Translations under genes and position numbers: made by a program
The notes under the pieces: model-generated
What the model was told of the DNA's origin: nothing
The model's input: the letters and a program-made list of their open reading frames with translations, nothing else
Database searches by the model: none
Part shown: one piece after another, positions 16,361 through 23,757 of the stretch
Position numbering within the stretch: position 1 is the first letter of the stretch
How the letters are laid out: each line of letters opens with the position of its first letter
Source: Lichenicola sp964247725
GTDB lineage: Bacteria; Pseudomonadota; Alphaproteobacteria; Acetobacterales; Acetobacteraceae
Assembly (NCBI GenBank): GCA_964247725.1
Contig: CAXTVM010000011.1
Location: forward strand, 1-64,000
Reading direction: 5' to 3'
DNA: 64,000 nt

Positions 16361-17395
16361 ATGAAGATCATCTGCGTCGAGGAGCACGTCATCGATCCCG
16401 ACATCGTGCGGGCCGGGCGACCGATGGCGGCCACGGTCGGGAGCTACGTCGCGGACCTGGGGACGCGGTTCGACGACGAGCCGGACTCGTTCGGCGACGG
16501 CCTGCCGCACCTGAACCTGGCCAAGCGGGCGGTCGAGCTGGCGCACGACGACGGCGACGGCCGGCTCGCCGACATGGACCGGCACGGCATCGACATGCAG
16601 GTGCTGTCCTGCACCAGCCCGGTGCAGATCGTCTCGGTCGCCGACGCGCCCGGCCTGGCGCGGGCCAGCAACGACCGCCTGGCGCGCGCGGTCCGCGCCC
16701 ACCCGACCCGGTTCGGCGCCTTCGCCGCCCTGCCGTGGCAGGACCCGCGGGCGGCGGTGGACGAGCTCGACCGCGCTGCCGGCGAGCTCGGCCATGTCGG
16801 CGCGCTGCTGGTCGGCCGGCCGGGCGAGACCTTCCTGGACGACCCGCGCTACCTGCCGGTGCTGGCCAAGCTGGGTGAGCTGGGCATGCCGCTCTACGTG
16901 CATCCCGGCCTGCCGCTGCCGGCGGTGCAGGCGCCCTACTACGGCGGGCTGGACCCCGAGGTCACCGTCCGGCTGTCGATGTTCGGCTGGGGCTGGCACA
17001 GCGAGGCCGGAATCCACGTCGTCCGGATGATGCTGGCCGGGCTGTTCGAGACGGTGCCGAACCTGCAGGTCATCAGCGGCCATTGGGGCGAGATGGTGCC
17101 GTTCTTCCTCAACCGCCTCGACGACATGATCCCGCCCGGCGCCAGCCGCCTGTCGCGGACGATGTCGGAGACCTACCGCGCGCACGTGTCGGTCACGCCG
17201 AGCGGCATGATGAACAGGCCGCATTTCGACTTCGTCAGGGCGGTGCTGGGGTCGGAGCGGATCATCTATTCGGTCGACTACCCGTTCCTGACCCAGACCG
17301 GCGCGCGCGGCTTCCTGGAGGGCCTGCCGATCGGCCAAGACGAGCGGGAGATGATCGCCCACGGCAACGTGGAGGCGCTGTTCCCCCGCCGCTGA
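16361..17395 (+). CDS. Amidohydrolase 2 family protein (ACMSD / gamma-resorcylate decarboxylase type)
   Basis: This 344-residue TIM-barrel amidohydrolase belongs to the family that includes decarboxylases and lactonases. The N-terminal metal motif is EEHV (ExH instead of HxH, as in the ACMSD-like group). The later ligands are in LYVHPGLPLP, QVISGHWGEMVPF and IIYSVDYPFL (Asp). The ATG at 16361 has AAGGAGAG 5 bp upstream; the longer in-frame extension to 16202 is palindromic repeat. No signal peptide is seen. It is flanked by unrelated operons, so the substrate is open. Aromatic acid decarboxylation is a family-based guess. Confidence 0.85.
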   Translation: MKIICVEEHVIDPDIVRAGRPMAATVGSYVADLGTRFDDEPDSFGDGLPHLNLAKRAVELAHDDGDGRLADMDRHGIDMQVLSCTSPVQIVSVADAPGLARASNDRLARAVRAHPTRFGAFAALPWQDPRAAVDELDRAAGELGHVGALLVGRPGETFLDDPRYLPVLAKLGELGMPLYVHPGLPLPAVQAPYYGGLDPEVTVRLSMFGWGWHSEAGIHVVRMMLAGLFETVPNLQVISGHWGEMVPFFLNRLDDMIPPGASRLSRTMSETYRAHVSVTPSGMMNRPHFDFVRAVLGSERIIYSVDYPFLTQTGARGFLEGLPIGQDEREMIAHGNVEALFPRR

Positions 17396-17422
17396 GCGGG
17401 CGGCGCCCCGCCCGCGGCGGGG

Positions 17423-18241
17423 TCAGCCGGCGGCCCGCATCGAGGGCCCGCGCCCGCGCGGCAGGCAGGACAGCCCGTAGGCCAGCGCGCTCAGCGCGGT
17501 GATCCAGAACGAGGCCGGCCAGTCGGTGAACCAGGCCAGGGCGATGCCGCCCCAGGCCTCCGCCAGCGCCAGCGCCGCCGACAGCAGCAGGCCGGGACCG
17601 AGGCGCACCGTGAGCCGCTGCGCCGCCGCCGCCGGCCCCACCATCAGCGTGAACACCAGCAGCACGCCGACGATCTGGGCACAGCCGGCGGTGCAGAGCC
17701 CGACCAGGGCCAGGAACAGCAGCGACACCAGCCGCAGCGACACGCCGCGCGCCTCCGCCAGCTCCGGCTGCAGGGTCGCGAACAGCAGCGGCCGCGCGAT
17801 CACGCCCAAGCCCGCCACCGCCAGCAGGCACAGCCCCGCCAGCCCCCAGACGGTGGCGCGGTCGACGCCGAACACGTTGCCGAACAGCAGCGCGGTCGCC
17901 TGGCTCGCATAGGCAGTGAAGAAATGCAGGAACAGCAGGCCGAGGCCGAGCGAGGTCGCCAGCACCATGCCGATCGCGACGTCGCGCCCGGCCAGGCGCT
18001 CGCCGAGCAGGCCCATGCCGATGCCGGCCGCGACCGTGACGCCAACCAGGCCCCACAGCGGCGAGATGCCGAGCAGCACGGCGCCGGTGGCCCCGGTGAA
18101 ACCCACGTGCGACAGCGCATGGCCGGCGAAGGTCTGGCCGCGCAGCACCAGGACATGGCCGACCAGCCCGGACATCACCGCGACCAGCCCGCCGGCGGCG
18201 AACGCGTTGCGCATGAAGTCGTAGCCGAGCAGGCCGGTCAC
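17423..18241 (-). CDS. znuB: Zinc/manganese ABC transporter permease
   Basis: This 272-residue inner-membrane permease of the ABC-3 (ZnuB/MntB) family has about eight hydrophobic segments. LRGQTFAGHALSHVGFTGAT and PLWGLVGVTVAAGIGMGLLG near the N-terminus are typical. The start is a GTG overlapping the znuC stop (GTGA). With znuC and znuA it forms the importer that brings Zn2+ from periplasm to cytoplasm. No other membrane partner is needed, since this family works as a homodimer. Confidence 0.9.
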   Translation of the reverse strand: MTGLLGYDFMRNAFAAGGLVAVMSGLVGHVLVLRGQTFAGHALSHVGFTGATGAVLLGISPLWGLVGVTVAAGIGMGLLGERLAGRDVAIGMVLATSLGLGLLFLHFFTAYASQATALLFGNVFGVDRATVWGLAGLCLLAVAGLGVIARPLLFATLQPELAEARGVSLRLVSLLFLALVGLCTAGCAQIVGVLLVFTLMVGPAAAAQRLTVRLGPGLLLSAALALAEAWGGIALAWFTDWPASFWITALSALAYGLSCLPRGRGPSMRAAG

Positions 18242-19068
18242 GCCCGGGCGCCCGGATGGGCGTGGTGCGGGTCGTGGCGGTGCGGGTCGCGCTCCATGTC
18301 CTGCGCGCCCGACATCACGAAGATCCGGCCGCCGACGCGCATGACCTCGATCGGCGCCCCGTAGAGGTGGGACAGCACCGGCGCGGTGATGACCTCGTCG
18401 ACGCTGCCCAGGCTGGCCCGGCCGCCGCCCAGGTAGAGCACGCGGTCGAGTGCGCCCAGCAGCGGGTTGAGCTCGTGCGCGCTGAACAGCACGGTGATGC
18501 CGAGCGCGCGCTGCAGCCGCCGCACCAGCGCCACCACCTCGCCCTGCCGGTGCGGGTCGAGCGAGATCAGCGGCTCGTCCAGCAGCAGCAGCCGCGGCCG
18601 GCCGAGCAGGCTCTGCGCCAGCAGCAGGCGCTGCCGCTCGCCGCCGGACAGCTCGGTCATCGGCCGGTCGGCCAGCGCCGCGGCGCCGACCAGCTCCAGC
18701 GCCTCGTCCACCGCGCGCCGCGCCGCCGGGCGCAGCAGCGGCAGGCCCCAGCGATGCCCGTCCGCGGCGGCGGCGACGAAGGTGCGGCCGCTGAGCCGGA
18801 GGGCGGCGCTCGCGCGCAGCTGCGGCATGTAGCCGACCGCGTCGTTGCCGCGGCCGACCGGGCGTCCGTGCACGGCGATGCGGCCCGCCGCCAGCGGCAC
18901 CAGACCCAGGATCGCCCGCATCAGCGTGGTCTTGCCGGCGCCGTTCGGCCCCAGCACGCCGACGAATTCGCCGTCGGCGACGGCGAGGCTGATGCGCTCC
19001 AGCACGACGCGGTTGCCGAGGCGGATCGTCACGTCGTCCAGGGCGATGGCGCTCATTTGGGGGGGCAC
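18238..19068 (-). CDS. znuC: Zinc ABC transporter ATP-binding protein
   Basis: This is the ATPase of the zinc importer. It has Walker A (GPNGAGKTT), VGYMPQLRASAALRLSG, the signature LSGGERQRLLLAQSL, Walker B (LLLLDEPLISLD) and the switch His (LFSAHELNPLL). The C-terminus ends in a His-rich tail, ERDPHRHDPHHAHPG, which could bind zinc and sense it locally (inference). Two starts are possible: GTG at 19068 or ATG at 19056; neither has a strong ribosome-binding site. It is translationally coupled to znuB. Confidence 0.9.
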   Translation of the reverse strand: MPPQMSAIALDDVTIRLGNRVVLERISLAVADGEFVGVLGPNGAGKTTLMRAILGLVPLAAGRIAVHGRPVGRGNDAVGYMPQLRASAALRLSGRTFVAAAADGHRWGLPLLRPAARRAVDEALELVGAAALADRPMTELSGGERQRLLLAQSLLGRPRLLLLDEPLISLDPHRQGEVVALVRRLQRALGITVLFSAHELNPLLGALDRVLYLGGGRASLGSVDEVITAPVLSHLYGAPIEVMRVGGRIFVMSGAQDMERDPHRHDPHHAHPGARA

Positions 19069-19084
19069 TCATGCGGGGCTGAGG

Positions 19085-19235
19085 AGAAGGCCAGGGCGCT
19101 GCCCTGGACCCGTTGGGGCCGCGGGCCCCAAACCCCATTTCATAAGAAGATCAGCCATGTATGAAAGTACGACCTTAACGAATCGGGGCCCGCGGCCCCA
19201 GTGGGGTCCAGGGGCAAAGCCCCTGGCCTTCTTCC
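19085..19235. repeat. Compound palindromic repeat, copy 4
   Basis: This full-length copy in the same orientation as copy 1 lies between the znuA stop and the znuC start. The central core is slightly diverged (CCCCATTTCATAAG). The right arm ends 10 bp from the znuA stop codon, so it can serve as a hairpin between the binding-protein gene and the ATPase/permease genes. Confidence 0.88.
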
Positions 19236-19244
19236 TCACGGGCA

Positions 19245-20210
19245 CTATGCGGGCGAGGTGGACAGCGTCCGGTCGAGCGCGTCGAGCTGGCCCAGGATCC
19301 AGGCCTGGTAGCTCGTCGCCGCGCGGGGCTCGGTCTCGGTGACGCCGAGGACCGGGATTCTGGCCGCGTGCGCGAGGCGCAGCAGGCGATCGGCGGCGCT
19401 ATCGGTGGCTTGGGCGTTGTAGATGAACAGCCGCACCCTGTGGCCGCGGAGGTCGTCCTCCATCGCCGCCACGTCGGCGGCACTCGGCTCGGTGTCGTTC
19501 ATCACCGCGAGCTGGAAGCGCTGGTTGCGCATCTGGAGGCCCAGCGCCTGCGCCATGTAGCCGAACACCGGCTCGGTCGCGGTGACGGGCAGGCCGGCAT
19601 ACTTCGCCCGCAACGCCGCGATCCTGGCGGTGATCGGGGCGAGCGAGCCGAGGAAGCGGTCGAGCCGCGCCGCGTAGTCGGCCCGATGCGCGGGATCGTC
19701 GGCAGAGAGGTCGGCCGACAGCGCCCGGGCCACCGCCGGCATGGTCTCGGGCGCGTACCAGAGGTGCGGGTTGTCGCCGGCATGGTGGCCGGTCAGCGCC
19801 GCGGCGACCACGGCCTGGCGGCGGTCCGAGCGCGCCGACGCCAGCAGCTTGTCCATCCAGGGATCGTAGTCGGCTCCGTTGTAGACGACCATGCGCGCGG
19901 CGGAGAGGTCGCGGGCGACCGACGGGCTCGCCTCGAACAGGTGCGGGTCCTCGTCCGGGTTGCTGAGGATGCAGGCGACGCTCCAGCCCGGGCCGGCGAG
20001 CTGGGCGGCGACGTCACCGTAGAAGTTCTCCGCCGCGACGATCCCGGGCCGGGCGTGCGCCCGGGCGCCGACGGCGACCATGAGGAGCGACAGCGCCGCC
20101 GCGGGCAGCAGGCGTCCCGAGGCCGATGCGGGGACGGGCGGCGCCGGCGATCCGGCCATGGCGGCGGCTGCGCTCGGGTTGTCGGACCATGCGCCGCGAC
20201 GTGACCGCAT
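19245..20210 (-). CDS. znuA: Periplasmic zinc-binding protein
   Basis: This 321-residue cluster A-I metal-binding protein captures zinc in the periplasm for ZnuBC. Likely ligand motifs are DEDPHLFEAS, DNPHLWYAPET, TATEPVFGYMA and the C-terminal NAQATDSAADR. The usual His-rich loop is short here. A signal-anchor-like segment (LLPAAALSLLMVAVGARAHA) is preceded by about 35 residues. The ATG at 20210 is preceded by GAGG. A Zur-like palindrome lies 35 bp upstream. A palindromic repeat separates it from znuC, so it may be transcribed at a different level from znuCB. Confidence 0.9.
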   Translation of the reverse strand: MRSRRGAWSDNPSAAAAMAGSPAPPVPASASGRLLPAAALSLLMVAVGARAHARPGIVAAENFYGDVAAQLAGPGWSVACILSNPDEDPHLFEASPSVARDLSAARMVVYNGADYDPWMDKLLASARSDRRQAVVAAALTGHHAGDNPHLWYAPETMPAVARALSADLSADDPAHRADYAARLDRFLGSLAPITARIAALRAKYAGLPVTATEPVFGYMAQALGLQMRNQRFQLAVMNDTEPSAADVAAMEDDLRGHRVRLFIYNAQATDSAADRLLRLAHAARIPVLGVTETEPRAATSYQAWILGQLDALDRTLSTSPA

Positions 20211-20244
20211 CCCTCGTCCTCCCCAGGTCAGCCGCGATCGGCTG

Positions 20245-20258
20245 AACGTTATAATGTT
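20245..20258 (-). promoter_or_regulatory. Putative Zur operator upstream of znuA
   Basis: AACGTTATAATGTT is a near-perfect 14-bp palindrome (one mismatched pair), 35 bp before the znuA start. It resembles known Zur boxes built on GTTATAATATAAC. It sits between the divergent znuA and zur genes and so could control znuA, and zur by autoregulation. Zinc-bound Zur would repress here. Confidence 0.7.
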
Positions 20259-20325
20259 TGAGTAACAGCGGGCCGGCCGGGCGCCAAGCCGGCCGGGCGG
20301 TGTTTCCATGGCTGTCGCCTAGGCG

Positions 20326-20482
20326 AGAAGGCCAGGGGCTTTGCCCCTGGACCCCACTGGGGCCGCGGGCCCCAGGCCCCGATTTGTTAAGGGTGGACCT
20401 TCAAGCCGGGACTATCTCCTTGACGAATCAGGGTTTGGAGCCCGCGGCCCCAACGGGTCCTGGGCAGCGCCCTGGCCTTCTC
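20326..20482. repeat. Compound palindromic repeat, copy 5 (inverted)
   Basis: This is a full-length element in the opposite orientation to copy 1, between znuA and zur. Together with the operator it accounts for the 346-bp space 20211-20556, in which no further gene is seen. The core reads CCCCGATTTGTTAAG and TGACGAATCAGGG, more diverged than the other copies. Confidence 0.9.
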
Positions 20483-20556
20483 CTCACATGCGATACCTTC
20501 CTGGAGATCCGGCGCCTGGGCTACCATCGGCGCTTCGCCCAAGGCAGAGGTGGCCC

Positions 20557-21090
20557 GTGCTTGCTCCCGTGTTCTCGAAGCGGACGGACGCCCTGCTGAC
20601 GCAGGCGCGCACGCTGTGCGAGCGGCGCGGTGCCCAGCTCACCGAGCTGCGCCGCAAGGTGCTGGGGCTGGTGCTGGAGAGCGATCGCCCGACCGGCGCC
20701 TACGACCTGCTCGACCAGCTGCGCGCCCACCACAAGGGCGCCGCACCGCCCACCGTGTATCGGGCGCTCGACTTCCTGCTGGAGCAGGGCCTCGTGCACA
20801 AGGTCGAGCGGCTGTCCGCCTATGTCGGCTGCGTCCATCCCAGCGAGGAGGACGACCATCACCATGCGGCGCAGTTCCTGATCTGCCACCGCTGCGGCCA
20901 GGTGACGGAGCTGGAGGACCCCAGGGTCGCCCGGGCGCTGGTCGAGGTCGCGCGCGAGCAGGGCTTCCGGCCCACCGGCTCGACGATGGAGGTGGAAGGC
21001 ATCTGCGCCGCCTGCGCCGCTGCCGCTCCGGGGGCTCCGGGCACCCAGGGCGGCACGGGCGCCGCGAGCGCTCCCGCCGCCGTGGGGTGA
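20557..21090 (+). CDS. zur: Fur-family zinc regulator Zur
   Basis: This 177-residue Fur-family repressor has a winged-helix N-terminal half (LTELRRKVLGLVLES, PTGAYDLLDQLR, PPTVYRALDFLLEQGLVHKV). The dimerisation half carries the metal motif DDHHHAAQFLICHRCG and a second CxxC (ICAACAA), giving the Cys4 structural zinc site. Its place beside znuABC and Zur-like boxes supports Zur rather than Fur. The GTG at 20557 has GCAGAGG 6 bp upstream. The C-terminal 25 residues are Ala/Gly/Pro-rich and lie outside the conserved fold. Confidence 0.88.
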   Translation: MLAPVFSKRTDALLTQARTLCERRGAQLTELRRKVLGLVLESDRPTGAYDLLDQLRAHHKGAAPPTVYRALDFLLEQGLVHKVERLSAYVGCVHPSEEDDHHHAAQFLICHRCGQVTELEDPRVARALVEVAREQGFRPTGSTMEVEGICAACAAAAPGAPGTQGGTGAASAPAAVG

Positions 21091-21098
21091 CCGGCCGG

Positions 21099-21117
21099 CC
21101 CCCGGGCTGACCGGGGG
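21099..21117 (+). terminator. GC-rich hairpin after zur
   Basis: CCCCCGG and CCGGGGG form a 7-bp stem around the loop GCTGA, 9 bp past the zur stop. No T-tract follows, so it may be a weak or Rho-assisted terminator, or only an mRNA-stabilising hairpin. Confidence 0.4.
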
Positions 21118-21184
21118 GGCGTGCCGCCGCGGCCGCGGCGCCGACGGGATCGTCCGACGGCCCTCCGGCAGGGGTGGACGTCGC

Positions 21185-23172
21185 ATGAGCGTATCTTATA
21201 ACAATTATCTTATAACGTTGCTTGAGGGTCGACGCCGTAGTCGGCGGCGGCTCCGGACGGCCGAGGAAGGATCATCGATCTCGCGTTGGCAGACCCTCGC
21301 CTGCGGAACGATGCTGGGCGGGCTGGCGCTCGCCGGCGCGCCGGCGCCGTCGCGGGCACAGGCCGTGGATGCCGGACCGGCGACCGGCATCGGCACGCAG
21401 GCACCGGCGACGCCAGGCGAGCGGACGACCGACCGCATCGACGCCGCCTCGGGCATCGAGCAGGTCGACGTGCGCCTGGACCGCGCCCGCAGCGCGCTCG
21501 AGCCCGACCTCGGCGCCACCGTCTACCGCTTCGGCCGGGGCAGCCTCGAGACGCTGCCGCAGGGCGACAACGCGCCGCTGAACCAGGTGCTGCTGCAGGC
21601 GCCCGGCGTGGCGCAGGATTCCTACGGCCAGATCCACGTGCGCGGCGACCACAACGAGATCCAGTTCCGGCTCGACGGGGTGCAGCTGCCCGAGGGGCTG
21701 TCGGTGTTCGGCCAGGCGCTGGAGACCCGGTTCGCGCACTCGCTGTCGCTGATCACCGGCGCGCTGCCGGCGCAGTACGGCTTCGACACCGCCGCCGTGA
21801 TCGACATCACCACCAAGGGCGGCATCACCGATCCCGGCGGCGAGATCTCGATCTACGGTGGCGAGCGCGACTATTTCCAGCCCTCGTTCTCGTATGGCGG
21901 CCACGCCGGCAACATCGACTACTTCGTCACCGGCGACTTTCTGCACGACCGGGTCGGCATCGAGAACTCGGCGGGCGCCACGAACGGGATCCACGACCTC
22001 AGCAACCAGACCCACGGCATCGCCCACATCGCCTGGACGGTCGATGCCGACACCCGGATCAGCCTGCTCGCCGGCGCCTCCAACGCGTTCTTCGAGCTGC
22101 CGAACAACCCGGGCCAGACGCCCTCGCTCGGGCTCTCGGTGAACGGCGTCAGCGACTTCAACAGCAGCGACCTCACCGAGCACCAGCGCGAGATCACCGA
22201 TTTCGGCATCCTCTCGTATCAGGAGGAGATCGGCACGCTCGACCTGCAGACCTCGGCCTTCACCCGCTACAGCAGCCTCTGTTACACCCCCGATCCGCTC
22301 GGCGACCTGCTGTTCGACGGCGTGTCGCAGACGGCGGCCCGATCGGTGCTGTCGACCGGAACCCAGACCAACTCCAGCTTGCACGTCAGCGACACGCCCA
22401 CCATCCCCGCCGGCACCCAGATCATCGGCGAGCGGCTGGTCTCCAGCACCAGCTCGGTGGTGCTGCCGGCCGATGGCGGCGGCGACGACAGCACTGACGG
22501 CGCCGGACAGGCGGCGACCGTGCAGCCGGACGGCGGCGCCGGCGGTGCGACGTCGACCGCGCCGTTCACGATCGACGACGGCCAGGGCAAGACCGGTGGC
22601 CTCTACGGCGTCTACCTGCAGGACGAGTGGCGCATCCTGCCCCGCGTCACGCTGAACTACGGCGCCCGCTTCGACGTCATCGACGAACACACGCACGAGA
22701 ACCAGTTCAGTCCCCGCGTCGACGTGGTGTGGCAGCCGACGCCGAGCACGACCATGCATGGGGGATACTCGCGCTACTTCGTGCCGCCGCCGTTCGAATT
22801 GGTGGGCAGCCGGGACATCAACCTGTTCAACGGCACCTCCGGCGCGACCGAGGCCACGCAGGACGGCATCGTCCGGGCCGAGCGCGACAACTACTACGAC
22901 GGCGGCATCAGCCAGGTCGTCCTGCCCGGGCTGACGGCGAGCTTCGACGCCTACTACAAGAGGCCGAGAACCTGATCGACGAGGGGCAGTTCGGCGCGCC
23001 GATCATCCTGTCGGCCTTCAACCATGCGCACGGCGAGGACCGGGGCTACGAGCTCAGCGCCACCTACGACCGCGGCCCGCTCTCGCTCTACGCCAACGTC
23101 GCCCGCTTGCGCGCGGTGGGCAAGGACATCGTCTCGTCGCAGTTCAACTTCTCCGCCGCCGACCTCCCCTAA
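21185..23172 (+). pseudogene. Zinc-regulated TonB-dependent receptor, frameshifted and 3'-truncated
   Basis: This was an outer-membrane TonB-dependent receptor, probably for zinc. A signal-peptide-like region ends PAPSRAQA. The plug domain shows LPQGDNAPLNQVLLQAPGV, IHVRGDHNEIQFRLDGVQLP and GALPAQYGFDTAAVIDITTK; beta-barrel strands follow. The first frame stops at 22975 after LTASFDAYYK. The next frame continues the same protein from AENLIDEGQFGAPIILSAFN, so one base has been lost near 22960-22967. The second frame stops at 23172 after SQFNFSAADL, well short of a normal barrel end, where it meets a permease fragment in antisense. No in-frame start after the operator has a good ribosome-binding site. 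Confidence 0.8.
21192..21216 (+). promoter_or_regulatory. Tandem Zur-like site before the TonB receptor
   Basis: TATCTTATAAC occurs twice in direct orientation (21192-21202 and 21206-21216), 14 bp apart. The second copy runs into GTT, giving TTATAACGTT, the complement of the znuA-box half AACGTTATAA. An operator here means that the ATG at 21185 is unlikely to be the true start, and suggests the receptor gene was zinc-controlled. Confidence 0.6.
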
Positions 23173-23490
23173 CGTCTCGCGGCACTTCATCTGGACCCCG
23201 GCCGCCACGGCCAGGCCGAGGACCAGCGCCTTCCAGACCGCGCCGAGATAGGCGCCCGCATAGGCGAGCCCGGCCTGCCATCCGACGCCGGCCTGCCGGC
23301 CCAGGCCGACGCCGGCCTGCCGGCCCAGGATCGAGCTGCCGATGCCATGATGCGCCGCGGCGCCAAGGGCCCGGTCCAGCGACGGGTGCCACTTCACCAC
23401 GTAGAGGCCGACGACCAGGATCGCGGCGAACGCCAGCACCGGCAGCAGCGGCGGCCGTGTCGGGACGGCGGCGATCGGTGCTCGCGTCAC
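23173..23490 (-). pseudogene. YraQ/UPF0718-type permease, N-terminal fragment
   Basis: From the GTG at 23490 the first 100 residues look like the start of a permease of the COG0701/YraQ group: LLPVLAFAAILVVGLYVVKW, HPSLDRALGAAAHHGIGSSI and LGAVWKALVLGLAVAAGVQ. Homologues run to about 300-350 residues. Here the frame passes directly into antisense of the TonB receptor gene at about 23170-23191, so the C-terminal two thirds are gone. Residues 56-72 hold an unusual short repeat (GRQAGVG twice, then WQAG), encoded by near-identical DNA at 23270-23330. Metal or metalloid export is typical of the family, but this copy cannot work. Confidence 0.7.
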
Positions 23491-23573
23491 GCGACGATGT
23501 CTCCTCGGCGCCCGGGATCCGGGGTGGGGCGCACCGGACACCGCATCGCCCCGCCGGTCAAATCGCATGTGAG

Positions 23574-23734
23574 GAGAAGGCCAGGGCGCTGCCCTGGACC
23601 CGTTGGGGCCGCGGGCCCCAAACCCCGATTCGTCAGGAGATGATCCCAGCTTGGAGGTATATCCTTAACGAATCGGGGTCTGGGGCCTGCGGCCCCAGTG
23701 GGGTCCAGGGGCAAAGCCCCTGGCCTTCTTCCTC
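23574..23734. repeat. Compound palindromic repeat, copy 6
   Basis: This full-length copy is in the same orientation as copy 1. It is flanked by extended inverted arms: ATCGCATGTGAGGAGAAGG on the left and CCTTCTTCCTCATGCGAT on the right. It lies between the permease fragment and the stop of the giant glycoside-hydrolase gene. Confidence 0.9.
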
Positions 23735-23757
23735 ATGCGATCGCCATGGATGCCCGG

